Part shown: positions 52,545 through 61,598 of the stretch, piece after piece | Position numbering within the stretch: position 1 is the first letter of the stretch | Layout: each line of letters opens with the position of its first letter | NCBI GenBank assembly: GCA_910589485.1 | Contig: CAJUSW010000006.1 | Location: 146,527-210,526, forward strand | Reading direction: 5' to 3' | Origin: an uncultured Duncaniella sp. | Lineage (GTDB): Bacteria; Bacteroidota; Bacteroidia; Bacteroidales; Muribaculaceae | Length of the DNA: 64,000 nucleotides | The notes under the pieces: model-generated | The model's input: only the letters and a program-made list of their open reading frames with translations | What the model was told of the DNA's origin: nothing | The model's database searches: none | Translations under genes and position numbers: made by a program

Positions 52545-53414
52545 TCAGATGCGCTCGAGTACTGTGGCCACGAGGTCGCGCACGGCTGTCTTGTAGTTGG
52601 GGTTGGCCTCGGTGTTCATGCGGTTGGCTATGATGGAGCACACGGTCATGGCGCGGTGTCCCATGAGGCGTCCCAGGCCCTGGAGCGGGGCCGATTCCAT
52701 CTCGTAATTGGTGACCTTGCGTCCATTGAAGCGGAACTCCTCAATGCGACGGTTGAGGTCGGGGTTGGAGAGCGGTAGACGCAATTCGCGTCCCTGGGGA
52801 CCATAGAAGCCTACGGCCGAGATGGTGTTGCCCCTCACCATGTCGTCGCCTCCGATACGGGCCACGAGTTCCTCGTCGGCATCAACGACGTAGGGCTTTG
52901 CCCACAGAGGATTCCAACCCACGGCGTCGCAGAAAGCATGCTCGAAGTCGAGATCGGCCACTTCGTTGCGTCCGGCATAGTAGTTGAGCACTCCGTCGAA
53001 TCCTATGGATTTCTCAGCAATGACGGGTGTACCGAGTTTCAGCTCGGGTTGGAGTGCTCCCGATGTGCCTATGCGCACGAGGGTGAGACGGCGTTTCTGA
53101 TCGCGCACCTCGCGGGTGGCGAAGTCGATGTTGGCGAGCGCGTCGAGCTCGTTGATCACGATGTCGATATTGTCGGGGCCTATGCCGTGGGAAAGACACA
53201 TGATGGGCTTCCCCTTGTAAGTGCCGCCGATGGTGTGGAATTCTCGTGACTGTACCTCGAAATCTACCGAGTCAAAGAATGACGCTACCATGTTGACGCG
53301 GGCAGGATCGCCCACGAGGATCACGCGGTCGGTGAGCTGAGAGGGGAGCAGGTGGAGATGGAATACTGACCCGTCGGGGTTTATAATGAGTTCGGATGAG
53401 GGGATTACTTTCAT
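52545..53414 (-). CDS. Nucleoside phosphorylase of the uridine phosphorylase group
   Basis: 289 residues. The nucleoside phosphorylase pattern is clear: ILVGDPARV for phosphate binding, SHGIGPDNIDIVINEL, RIGTSGALQPELKLGTPVIA and NYEMESAPLQGLGRLMGHRA with the ribose/base-binding Met-Glu. It phosphorolyses a nucleoside to base and sugar 1-phosphate; by sequence style it is a uridine phosphorylase relative, but the exact base is not certain. It sits 44 bp upstream of porT on the same strand, perhaps by chance. Confidence 0.88.
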   Translation of the reverse strand: MKVIPSSELIINPDGSVFHLHLLPSQLTDRVILVGDPARVNMVASFFDSVDFEVQSREFHTIGGTYKGKPIMCLSHGIGPDNIDIVINELDALANIDFATREVRDQKRRLTLVRIGTSGALQPELKLGTPVIAEKSIGFDGVLNYYAGRNEVADLDFEHAFCDAVGWNPLWAKPYVVDADEELVARIGGDDMVRGNTISAVGFYGPQGRELRLPLSNPDLNRRIEEFRFNGRKVTNYEMESAPLQGLGRLMGHRAMTVCSIIANRMNTEANPNYKTAVRDLVATVLERI

Positions 53415-53484
53415 ATCGAGGTGGATTGGGAATAGAATTAATATAATGTAAGTATAACAAACGTGAGTGGTCTTTTGCTTGAAT

Positions 53485-54606
53485 CTACCTTATGCGGTAG
53501 CGGCCGCCAGGGATGGCGCAGATGAGAGAGCGGAATTCCATGTCGATGAGCATTCCCATGAGGCGTGGAGTGGGGATGTTGACCGAGGCGGTGAGTTCGT
53601 TGATGGTGGCATCGCCACGGCTGGTGATGAGGTCGATTATGGCTTGTTCCTCGGCAGTGAGCTGAGTAGTAGCTGTGGAGTCGAACAGGGATTGTTGTTC
53701 CCCCTCGGCGGGACGTGCGGGCCATCGCATGGCCTCGATCAGCTCGTCGGGCGACGAGAGCAGGCTCGCCACGCACGATGAGATGAGGGCATTGCATCCG
53801 CGTGAATAGCGGTCGGATGTGCGCCCGGGGAGAGCGAACACGTCGCGGGAGTAGGCCGAAGCGAGCCGGGCGGTCACAAGCGCTCCGCCATGTGTGTCGG
53901 ATTCCACCACGACGAGACAGTCGGACAGTCCGGCCACAATGCGGTTGCGGGCCAGGAAATTGCCTCGGTGTATGTTGTCGCACGAACGGTAGTCGGAGAG
54001 CAGCATGCCTCCGTTGCGGGCCATTGTAGCGGCAATTTCGCGGTGGGATGAGGGGTAGATGGTATTGAGGCCGTGGGCGAGTACACCCACAGTGGGGAGT
54101 CCGGCGCTTATCGCAGCCCTGTGGGCGGCTACGTCGATGCCGTAGGCAAGTCCCGAAACGATGACTATAGGGTCGGCACACTTTCGGGCAAGCCCCTCGA
54201 CGAGATCGTTGACGAACCCTACACCGTAGGATGTGGCATGACGGGTCCCGACGATGGAGACAACCCGTGCCGAAATGAGGTCGCAACTTCCCACGGAATA
54301 GAGCATGAGTGGAGCGTCGTCGCACTCAAGGAGGCGTGAGGGATAATCGGGGTCGGTAAAATAGGTGGCCGAGATGCCACTGCGGGCTATGAACCCGGTC
54401 TCGGCTTCAGCCTCGCGGAGTGCCTTGTCGCGGATCTCGCGGTCGAAAAGCCTGTTGCGGAAGCCGAGCATGGATGCGAGCTGGCCCGATGTGAGGTTGA
54501 AGAAGTTTTCCTCCGAGCCTGTCCTCGCCAGTATCTCTCTCGCCATAGCCGGGGTGAGGCTACGCAAGGAGGCGAATGCGATGCGGTAGGTCAGATCGGA
54601 GTTCAT
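53485..54606 (-). CDS. dprA: DNA-processing protein DprA
   Basis: 373 residues. After an N-terminal SAM-like helical region comes the Rossmann domain with the DprA signature: VSIVGTRHATSYGVGFVNDL, IVSGLAYGIDVAAHRAAISA, GLPTVGVLAHGLNTIYPSSH. The C-terminal winged helix (LTAEEQAIIDLITSRGDATI NELTASV) is present. It loads RecA on incoming single-stranded DNA during natural transformation. No other competence gene is near. Confidence 0.95.
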   Translation of the reverse strand: MNSDLTYRIAFASLRSLTPAMAREILARTGSEENFFNLTSGQLASMLGFRNRLFDREIRDKALREAEAETGFIARSGISATYFTDPDYPSRLLECDDAPLMLYSVGSCDLISARVVSIVGTRHATSYGVGFVNDLVEGLARKCADPIVIVSGLAYGIDVAAHRAAISAGLPTVGVLAHGLNTIYPSSHREIAATMARNGGMLLSDYRSCDNIHRGNFLARNRIVAGLSDCLVVVESDTHGGALVTARLASAYSRDVFALPGRTSDRYSRGCNALISSCVASLLSSPDELIEAMRWPARPAEGEQQSLFDSTATTQLTAEEQAIIDLITSRGDATINELTASVNIPTPRLMGMLIDMEFRSLICAIPGGRYRIR

Positions 54607-54669
54607 GGTAGAGGGGGAAGAGGGGGGAGGTGATAAATAAGGTGGGGGAGGAGAGGGGCGTGGGGTGCG

Positions 54670-55071
54670 TCAGAGATAGGCGGCGAAGGCGTCGGCAAGA
54701 ATGTCGCCACGTGAGAGCCGTCCGTCCTGCAGGCACACCACCGTGACCTTGGCCTTGACCACAGGTGCCCCGGTGGATGCGTTGTAGATGTTCTGGTCGA
54801 AGATGAATCGGGCACCTTCGCGACGCATGTTGAGACAGGAGGTCATGGTGTCGCCCATGGTGAGCGAGTTGAGATATTCGATCTCGATTTTCCTCACCAC
54901 CGGATCCAGACCACGTTCCTGCATGGCCCGGAATGATGTCCCGGCTTCCTCGCAGAAATCATGGCGGGTGATCTCGAGATAGTGGAGATAGTTGGCGTTG
55001 TTGACTATGCCCTGGGAATCGGTCTCATAGTCGCGCACGCGGATATCAAGTGAGAATTGATAATCAGGCAT
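54670..55071 (-). CDS. Acyl-CoA thioesterase (YbgC/FadM-type hotdog fold)
   Basis: 133 residues. The hotdog-fold catalytic motif YETDSQGIVNNANYLHYLEI includes the acidic residue Asp18 and the Gly-Ile-Val-Asn segment of 4-hydroxybenzoyl-CoA thioesterase-like proteins; KIEIEYLNSLTMGDTMTSC continues the fold. It hydrolyses an acyl-CoA; the chain is not known. Its start overlaps the end of the acyl-CoA ligase gene by 8 bp, so the two act together, ligase first. Confidence 0.9.
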   Translation of the reverse strand: MPDYQFSLDIRVRDYETDSQGIVNNANYLHYLEITRHDFCEEAGTSFRAMQERGLDPVVRKIEIEYLNSLTMGDTMTSCLNMRREGARFIFDQNIYNASTGAPVVKAKVTVVCLQDGRLSRGDILADAFAAYL

Positions 55072-56734
55072 TATACAGATATCTCTTTATGGAGCGTTTC
55101 GGAGTTTTTTCAAATTCGTTGGCTATGAGCTGTATCTTGTCGATCTGCTCGTAGGGAGCCACGGCTTTGTTCAGATCCTTGCGCACCTGCTCCATGATTT
55201 CGGGGAGCTGTTCGTTGGGGATCTTGTCGCGGTCCATCGCCTCGTAGTCGGGGTACACGAGTGCAACGAGGTGTTTGCCACGTTCCACTACGAGACTTTC
55301 GGCCACGTAGGACATGTTGTTGAGCTTGGCCTCGATCTCCTCGGGGTAGATGTTCTGTCCGTTGGCGCTCAGGATCATTGTCTTGTAGCGTCCGCGGATG
55401 AATATGGTGCCGTCTTGGGATATTGTGCCCATGTCGCCAGTGTGTAGCCATCCCTCGGCGTCGAGCACCGCCTCGGTGGCGTCGGGGTTCTTGTAGTAGC
55501 CTATCATCACGTTTTCGCCACGCACACATATCTCGCCGGGGATAGTGGCGGGATCGGCGCTGTCGGCTATGCGTGACTCCATGATGCCGGGCAGTGTGCG
55601 TCCCGATGATCCGGGAATGAACTTCTGCCAGGGGGTGTAGCTGATGAGGGGGCCGCACTCGGTCATTCCGTAGCCCACGGTGAAGGGGAAGCCGATGCGG
55701 CGTAGCAGTTGCTCCACCTCGTGATTGAGAGGCGCGCCGCCTACGATCACTTCCTCAAACTCTCCGCCGAATGCCTCGATGAGCTGGGAACGGATCTTGC
55801 GGTATATCATTTTGTTCACGCCGGGTATGCGCAGGAGATTGCGCACGGTGCCTTTCTCGAGAATGGGGCGCAGCTTGTTGCGGTAGATCTTCTCAAGAAT
55901 GAGGGGCACACATATGATAAGGTTGGGCTTCACCTGAGCGAAGGCCTTGAGGAGTATCACCGGTGTGGGTAGTTTGCCGAGGAGGGTGATGTGGGTGCCG
56001 GCGGCAAGCGGGGTGAGCATGTCGAATGCGCATCCGTAGGCGTGGGCCAGCGGGAGGAATGAGAGGTTGCGCGAGCCGCGGTAGTGGAGCTTGGACTGGA
56101 GTCCGAACCTCACGTTGCCACCGAGGTTGCGGAGTGTGAGCATCACCCCCTTGGAGAATCCTGTGGTGCCCGAGGTGTAGTTTATCTCGGCCAATGTGCC
56201 CTCGTCGATGAGCGGGTATTCCACATCGGCGCTGGTGAATCCGTGGGGATAGGTGCGGCGCATGCGGTCGTGCAACTTGGCGAGAAATTTAGTGGCCACG
56301 TTGCTGTTGGACGGATGCTCGGCAAGCACTTTGCGCGAATCGAGGGAGAATACGGCCTTTACTGCCGGCATTTTCTCAAACTCCATGTTGTCGAAAATCG
56401 ACTCGTTGGTGAACAGCATCACGCTCTCGGAGTGATTGATGATGTGCATCGCATCCTGGACGTTGAAGTCCTGAAGCACCGGCACGATTACGGCGCCATA
56501 GGTGAGTGTGGCCATGTAGGTTTCGACCCAGGGGATGGAATTCCGTCCCATCAGGGCTATCTTGTCGCCACGTTTCACGCCACATTCCTTGAACAGCAGG
56601 TGGGTAGCGGCGATGCGTCGGGCAAGATCGGCATAAGTCATGGTCGCACCCGATGAGAAATCGGTGAGAGCGGGCAGCTCCCAGTTCTGGCGGAAGCTGG
56701 ATGCGAATATCTGGAGCAGATTTTCGGTGGTCAT
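55064..56734 (-). CDS. AMP-binding long-chain acyl-CoA ligase
   Basis: 556 residues. Adenylate-forming enzyme motifs are in order: P-loop INYTSGTTGFSKGVMLTLRN near residue 190, FLPLAHAYGCAFDMLTPLA, VGYGMTECGPLISYTPW, and EGWLHTGDMGTISQDGTIFI RGR with the hinge. The catalytic Lys is in the C-terminal lid (TPKRSIKRYLY). It activates a fatty acid to acyl-CoA. It overlaps the thioesterase gene by 8 bp. A strong terminator separates it from the TPR gene upstream. Confidence 0.93.
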   Translation of the reverse strand: MTTENLLQIFASSFRQNWELPALTDFSSGATMTYADLARRIAATHLLFKECGVKRGDKIALMGRNSIPWVETYMATLTYGAVIVPVLQDFNVQDAMHIINHSESVMLFTNESIFDNMEFEKMPAVKAVFSLDSRKVLAEHPSNSNVATKFLAKLHDRMRRTYPHGFTSADVEYPLIDEGTLAEINYTSGTTGFSKGVMLTLRNLGGNVRFGLQSKLHYRGSRNLSFLPLAHAYGCAFDMLTPLAAGTHITLLGKLPTPVILLKAFAQVKPNLIICVPLILEKIYRNKLRPILEKGTVRNLLRIPGVNKMIYRKIRSQLIEAFGGEFEEVIVGGAPLNHEVEQLLRRIGFPFTVGYGMTECGPLISYTPWQKFIPGSSGRTLPGIMESRIADSADPATIPGEICVRGENVMIGYYKNPDATEAVLDAEGWLHTGDMGTISQDGTIFIRGRYKTMILSANGQNIYPEEIEAKLNNMSYVAESLVVERGKHLVALVYPDYEAMDRDKIPNEQLPEIMEQVRKDLNKAVAPYEQIDKIQLIANEFEKTPKRSIKRYLYNA

Positions 56735-56751
56735 AGTTCGGAGGAGTTGGG

Positions 56752-56784
56752 AAAAATGAAGGGCCGGGCTTAGCCCGGCCCTTC
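56752..56784 (-). terminator. Strong terminator downstream of the TPR gene
   Basis: GAAGGGCCGGGC (56758-56769) and GCCCGGCCCTTC (56773-56784) form a perfect 12-bp stem with a 3-base loop. On the minus strand it is followed by ATTTTT. It ends transcription of the TPR gene at 56808-58439 before the acyl-CoA ligase. Confidence 0.85.
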
Positions 56785-56807
56785 GGATGTTAACCTTATT
56801 GAGAGAA

Positions 56808-58439
56808 TTATTGAAGGTCGCTCAGTACTTTCTTGATGGGCTCGTTCTCGGGATCGAGGTCGAGTACTTTCTGGAAGTATTCGCGTGCCTTGTCCTTATC
56901 GCCCTCGGCAAGATAGTAGGAACCCATGCGGGTGTATGCGGTCTTGTAAGCGTCGGCATACTTTGTCACATTGGCGGGATCCTCGTCGTAGGCGGCGATC
57001 ATGGCCTGATAGGTCTCGATGAGCTCGGGGGTGTTGGTGGCACCGTCGCGCACCATGAGAAGTGTGGCCTTGTTGCGATAGAGGGGACCCTTGTTGGCAG
57101 CGTCGGCAAGAGCGAGGTCGATGTACTTGATACCGTTGTTGGCGGCTTCGGCACGCTCGGGCGAGCCTTCGGGAAGCGAGAGACCGAGGTTCTTGTAGCG
57201 GTTGGAGAGGATGAAGTAGTCGTTGAGGGTGGCGTCGCCGGCGTCAACGAACTTCTGCATGTACTCTACCGACTTCTGGTCGTTCTCGAGCTTGTTGTAC
57301 ATCTCGGAGATGTCAGCAAGGATCTGCTTGTTCTTTTCGGGGTTGATGTTGTAGGCGGTCTCGTAAGCTGCTACAGCCTCCTCGGGACGGTTGAGGTGGG
57401 CGAGCACTTCACCGTGGGTGGTGTAGTCGGTGGCAGTGAATGTAGCACCGGTGTGGGCGAAGAGCTTCTGGGCAGCCTCCTCGGCACCTGCCCAATCCTC
57501 AAGGGCGGCCTTGTTGAGCATCACCATGCGCTGCATGTACACGTTGTCGGGGTCCTTGGCGAGTACCTGCTGGGCCACTTCGAGCGATTCGGGATACTTC
57601 TTGCCGAAGTAAAGGAGGCCTGAGTAGCGCTGCTCGTCACCCTGGAAGTGGTTGGGGTTCTTCATGTACTTGCCATACTGCTCGGCGGCGCGGGTGAGCT
57701 GGTTGTTGTCGTAGTACTTCTCAGCGAGCTCGCTCTGTGCGAGTGCCGAGGTGGGCAGCTTCTCGTTGAGCTCGACGAGCTTGCCGATGGCGAAGTCGGA
57801 GTTCACCTTGTTGTAGAGGTTGGAGTACTTCACGTAAGCCTCGGGGTTCACGCTGCCGGTCTCCTCCTCATATATTATAGCCTGCTCGTAGTAGCCGGCT
57901 GCAACGCCCTTGTCGTCGTTCTTGGCGAGGTCGCCCTGCAGTACATAGATCTGGGGCTCCTTGTTCTTGGACATCTTCATGCCCTGGGCGATGTACTTGT
58001 CTACTTCCTTGGCATAGGCAACGGGATCGACGTTGGCATATGCGCGGGCTACGGCTGCCACGATGGCGGCGTCCTTCTTGTTGGTGTTGAGGGCCTGCTT
58101 GAACAGCTTCTCGGCCTCACCCTTGTTTCCGTTCTTGAGGGCGATCTCGCCGAGACCTACATAGTTGTAGCCGTTCTCGGGATTGGCCGATACGCCATTG
58201 TTGAAATTGGCCTGGGCTCCCTGGATGTTGCCGTCGCGCATGTCGAGGCATCCGAGGTAGAAATATGACACGGCCTTGTTGGTGGACGGGTCGTTAAGAG
58301 TTTTTTCAAGGATAGTCTTGGCTTTTTCGAAGCGATCGGCGTTGTAGTAATCTACGCCGTCCTGGTATCCTCCTTGTGCAAGCGCGGTGAGCGCGAGGCC
58401 TCCCATGCAGAGGGAGAACAAAGTGCGTAACTTCATCAC
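56808..58439 (-). CDS. Exported tetratricopeptide-repeat protein
   Basis: 543 residues with a signal peptide (KLRTLFSLCMGGLALTALAQ). The rest is a chain of TPR units, for example DRFEKAKTILEKTLNDPSTN, NGNKGEAEKLFKQALNTNKK and EGDKDKAREYFQKVLDLDPE. Such proteins act as scaffolds; in Bacteroidetes a similar TPR gene often follows a PstS-like and TonB-related gene, as here a PstS-like gene lies 165 bp upstream. No partner is provable. Confidence 0.85.
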   Translation of the reverse strand: MMKLRTLFSLCMGGLALTALAQGGYQDGVDYYNADRFEKAKTILEKTLNDPSTNKAVSYFYLGCLDMRDGNIQGAQANFNNGVSANPENGYNYVGLGEIALKNGNKGEAEKLFKQALNTNKKDAAIVAAVARAYANVDPVAYAKEVDKYIAQGMKMSKNKEPQIYVLQGDLAKNDDKGVAAGYYEQAIIYEEETGSVNPEAYVKYSNLYNKVNSDFAIGKLVELNEKLPTSALAQSELAEKYYDNNQLTRAAEQYGKYMKNPNHFQGDEQRYSGLLYFGKKYPESLEVAQQVLAKDPDNVYMQRMVMLNKAALEDWAGAEEAAQKLFAHTGATFTATDYTTHGEVLAHLNRPEEAVAAYETAYNINPEKNKQILADISEMYNKLENDQKSVEYMQKFVDAGDATLNDYFILSNRYKNLGLSLPEGSPERAEAANNGIKYIDLALADAANKGPLYRNKATLLMVRDGATNTPELIETYQAMIAAYDEDPANVTKYADAYKTAYTRMGSYYLAEGDKDKAREYFQKVLDLDPENEPIKKVLSDLQ

Positions 58440-58604
58440 TGTTGGTTTACTATTTTGTTTTTGTAAATTGATTTAATGATTGAATGATATCGGTATCGAT
58501 AATATTTACATTGTATATTCTAACGTGGAATGTCGCGGAATATTGTGTGCCTCCACGCTCCCTATATATTAATGTATATTAAGCGTGGTGGGGACGCACG
58601 GCGA

Positions 58605-59582
58605 TCATTCCACCTCCACCATGCGCGGACGCACTGTGGCGGGGAGGATTCCGGTCATCTGGATTATCTTCTGTCCCTGGAATCCTGTCACGAAGCTGTA
58701 GAAGCGGTGGGTGACGGTGCCGCCGGGGGCGGTGCTCACCATGTAGACCGACCGGTAGAGGGGATAGGATCCGTCGAATATGTAGGCCTGATAGGGCTTG
58801 TAGGCGGTCACTTCATTGTTGCCGCGTATCTTCAGCACCTTCACGTCGTTCTTGAACTCGAGGGTGGTGGTATCGCTCTTTTCCACAGCTTCGGCGAGTT
58901 CCTCCACTGATTTCTGGCGTCCTGTGAGATCGCTCGAAATCCAGCTCACGCCGATGATGCCGATGGCGTTGCGGTTTTCGGCCACAGCCTTGAACACATC
59001 GGGGTTGGATTTTACGGCCGATACGTGGGCTCCGAACGGTTTGCCCCCGAGTATCGAATCGCTCATGTATTTTACCGACGATGATTCCTTGTGGTCGAAT
59101 ATCACGTCGATGTCACCGAGCTTGCACGGTTCCACCTGATCCCAGCGGGTCACTTCGCCTGAGAGGATCTCGGCGATATCCTTCTTGGATAGGATCTCCA
59201 CGGGGTTCTCGGGGTTCACGATGAGGGCGAGGGCGTCGACCGCTATTTTCTGCTGGTGCACTATCTTTTTATTGGAGCGCAGATAGCTCACCTCCTTCTC
59301 GGTGAGCGGACGCGATATCACCGCGCCTTTCACCGATCCCATGGCCATGATGGAGTCCACCACCTGGTTCTCGGGGAGGTAATAGGCAAGCACGTCCTCC
59401 TTGGGATAGATGTACTCGTACACATTGATCTCCTGCTCCATGATATACTCGAATGATTCATCGCAGGCGATCTTGGCGAGGGTCGAGGGCTTCTGCTCCT
59501 TTTTCCCGCCACAGGCCGCAAGGCACATGGCCACGACGAATGTTGTGGCCATAATGGGGATATGACGTGCTGATAGATGCAT
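58605..59582 (-). CDS. PstS-like phosphate-binding-fold lipoprotein
   Basis: 325 residues with lipobox CLAAC (Cys24). The periplasmic binding-protein fold of the PstS group shows in PSTLAKIACDESFEYIMEQE, VVDSIMAMGSVKGAVISRPL TEKE, DALALIVNPENPVEILSKKD, GEVTRWDQ and HKESSSVKYMSDSILGG, the last being the substrate-loop region. No PstABC permease is nearby, so it may act outside classical phosphate uptake. The TPR gene follows it. Confidence 0.85.
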   Translation of the reverse strand: MHLSARHIPIMATTFVVAMCLAACGGKKEQKPSTLAKIACDESFEYIMEQEINVYEYIYPKEDVLAYYLPENQVVDSIMAMGSVKGAVISRPLTEKEVSYLRSNKKIVHQQKIAVDALALIVNPENPVEILSKKDIAEILSGEVTRWDQVEPCKLGDIDVIFDHKESSSVKYMSDSILGGKPFGAHVSAVKSNPDVFKAVAENRNAIGIIGVSWISSDLTGRQKSVEELAEAVEKSDTTTLEFKNDVKVLKIRGNNEVTAYKPYQAYIFDGSYPLYRSVYMVSTAPGGTVTHRFYSFVTGFQGQKIIQMTGILPATVRPRMVEVE

Positions 59583-59672
59583 GATCAGTGGGGTTTAGGC
59601 GTAATGTACAGTGATGCTCTCCGGCAGGAGAGGGGTGGGGGACGGGTAGATGTCCCCGGGAAGGGTGACTGA

Positions 59673-59924
59673 TCAACGGTCGTTGTCGTCGGGATCGTTG
59701 CCGTATCCGGCGTCGATGCCGGCAAACTGGCGGTAGCCTCTCCACACACCGTAGGCGATGAACAGTGCGCCTCCTACCCAGCGGACCCATGTCCATGTGG
59801 GGAAGAGGATATTGAAGTATCCGCATAAAAATAGTATGCCTACTGCTAAATATATGGCGATCATGATGATGCCGAATATATTGCGCATGGCTTTGGGGGT
59901 TCCTGAGTTTCTTTGTGCGCTCAT
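59673..59924 (-). CDS. Small two-helix membrane protein
   Basis: 83 residues. Two hydrophobic segments (FGIIMIAIYLAVGILFLCGY and WVRWVGGALFIAYGVWRGYR) are joined by a short Phe/Pro/Trp-rich loop, and the C-terminus is acidic (DAGYGNDPDDNDR). Function unknown. The start could also be Met13 (MRNIFGI). It is 90 bp upstream of the PstS-like gene on the same strand and diverges from rarA; the 239-bp gap to rarA shows no further gene. Confidence 0.7.
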   Translation of the reverse strand: MSAQRNSGTPKAMRNIFGIIMIAIYLAVGILFLCGYFNILFPTWTWVRWVGGALFIAYGVWRGYRQFAGIDAGYGNDPDDNDR

Positions 59925-60163
59925 TGTCTCAATAGTTTAAAACGTTAGTATGTTTACCTCGGGGCGGGAATATGCCTTCCGGTATATGACTAACAACGCG
60001 GACAAGCTGAATGTTTGGATGTCGCTACGGCTTTTTGCCGTCATTGTTTCTTTGCGGTAAAATTAATGAAAAAATATTAACGTAAAAAGGAATTGCCGGC
60101 TAATTAATTTCATTTAACACTGAGTGGACGGCCCCCTCTTGGCTTTTGATGTAACTTTGTAAT

Positions 60164-61447
60164 ATGACTACGATACCATTGGCCGAGCGGATGCGTCCGC
60201 GTTCGTTGCAGGATTACATAGGACAGACCCATCTCGTTGGCCCCGACGGGGTGATGCGGAGGATGATTGAGTCGGGCAAAGTGGCTTCATTTATTCTGTG
60301 GGGCCCTCCCGGTGTGGGCAAGACCACGTTGGCGCGTATCATAGCCAATACGGTCAATGTGCCGTTCTACACCCTCTCGGCCGTGAACTCGGGAGTCAAG
60401 GAGGTGCGTGATGTGATAGACCGTTGCACACGCGATGCCGCGAGCATGTTCACCCAAGGACGCCCCATACTGTTTATCGACGAGATCCACCGCTTCAACA
60501 AGGCCCAGCAGGATTCGCTGTTGGGCGCGGTAGAGAGCGGAATGGTGACTTTAATCGGTGCGACGACCGAGAACCCATCGTTCGAGGTGATACGCCCGTT
60601 GCTTTCCAGGGCCCAGGTCTACACGCTCCGCCCGCTTGAACAGCCCGAATTGCAGTCGTTGCTCGACAGCGCGCTGGCCAAGGACGAGGTGCTGCGCTCC
60701 CATGGCGTGGAGGTGAAGGAGACCACCGCCCTGTTCCGCTTCGCCGGCGGTGATGCCCGCAAGCTGTTGAATATACTCGACCTCCTCGAGCAGTCCACCC
60801 CTCAGGGCGAGAAGATGGTAATCGACGATGCCACCGTTACCGGGCGTCTGCAGGAGAACCCCGCCGCCTACGACAAAGGGGGCGAGATGCACTACGATAT
60901 TATCTCGGCTTTCATCAAGAGTATCCGTGGCAGTGACCCCGATGCCGCCGTCTACTGGCTCGCCCGCATGATAGCCGGCGGTGAGGATCCCGTGTTCATA
61001 GCCCGCCGTCTCATGATATCGGCGGCCGAGGACATAGGGCTGGCCAACCCCAACGCTCTGTTGCTCGCCAATGCCACATTCGAGGCTGTGCACAAGATAG
61101 GTTGGCCCGAGGGGCGCATCCCTCTTGCTGAGTGCACCGTGTATCTGGCCACATCCCCCAAGAGCAATTCGGCCTACATGGCTATCGGTAAAGCGCTCGA
61201 TCTGGTCAATGAGACCGGCAATCTGCCCGTGCCCCTGCATCTGCGCAATGCTCCTACATCGCTCATGAAGGATATGGGGTATGGCCACGACTACAAGTAT
61301 GCCCACGATTACCCCGGAAATTTTGTGGTGCAGCAGTTCATGCCCGACGAGCTTGGCCACCGCGAGCTGTGGACCCCATGCGATAACCCTGCCGAGATGC
61401 GCGCCGCGGCACTCCAGAACCAGCGCTGGCGCCCTGCCGGAGAGTGA
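60164..61447 (+). CDS. rarA: Replication-associated recombination protein A (AAA+ ATPase)
   Basis: 427 residues. The N-terminus PLAERMRPRSLQDYIGQTHL matches RarA. Walker A is GPPGVGKTTL at about 46-55, Walker B FIDEIHRFNKAQQD near residue 105, and the sensor region GATTENPSFEVIRPLLSRAQ. The C-terminal tetramerisation domain starts with YDIISAFIKSIRGSDPDAAV and ends GYGHDYKYAHDYPGN. RarA handles stalled replication forks and interacts with SSB. A TAACTTTG box just upstream is too close to the ATG to be its promoter. Confidence 0.96.
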   Translation: MTTIPLAERMRPRSLQDYIGQTHLVGPDGVMRRMIESGKVASFILWGPPGVGKTTLARIIANTVNVPFYTLSAVNSGVKEVRDVIDRCTRDAASMFTQGRPILFIDEIHRFNKAQQDSLLGAVESGMVTLIGATTENPSFEVIRPLLSRAQVYTLRPLEQPELQSLLDSALAKDEVLRSHGVEVKETTALFRFAGGDARKLLNILDLLEQSTPQGEKMVIDDATVTGRLQENPAAYDKGGEMHYDIISAFIKSIRGSDPDAAVYWLARMIAGGEDPVFIARRLMISAAEDIGLANPNALLLANATFEAVHKIGWPEGRIPLAECTVYLATSPKSNSAYMAIGKALDLVNETGNLPVPLHLRNAPTSLMKDMGYGHDYKYAHDYPGNFVVQQFMPDELGHRELWTPCDNPAEMRAAALQNQRWRPAGE

Positions 61448-61526
61448 TTATCTGGCCACTCGGGGGAAAGTTTGGATGATTAAGGAAAAATTTCTGTATT
61501 TAATTAGTATTTCAAATAAAAATATA

Positions 61527-61534
61527 TAAATTTG
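61527..61534 (+). promoter_or_regulatory. Candidate serC promoter (-7 box TAAATTTG)
   Basis: TAAATTTG fits TAnnTTTG and lies 65 bp upstream of the serC ATG at 61599, downstream of the rarA stop. No TTG box is found 20 bp upstream. Confidence 0.5.
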
Positions 61535-61598
61535 CAGTCGTGATGCTTCCGTCGCCTGATTGCGGGACATCGCGAAATCAATCATCAATATTTCCGAT

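Noticed and set aside
60152..60159. TAACTTTG box just upstream of rarA as its promoter.
   Set aside because: The predicted start would fall at or inside the ATG at 60164, and the RarA N-terminus clearly begins there; no TTG box at the right distance.
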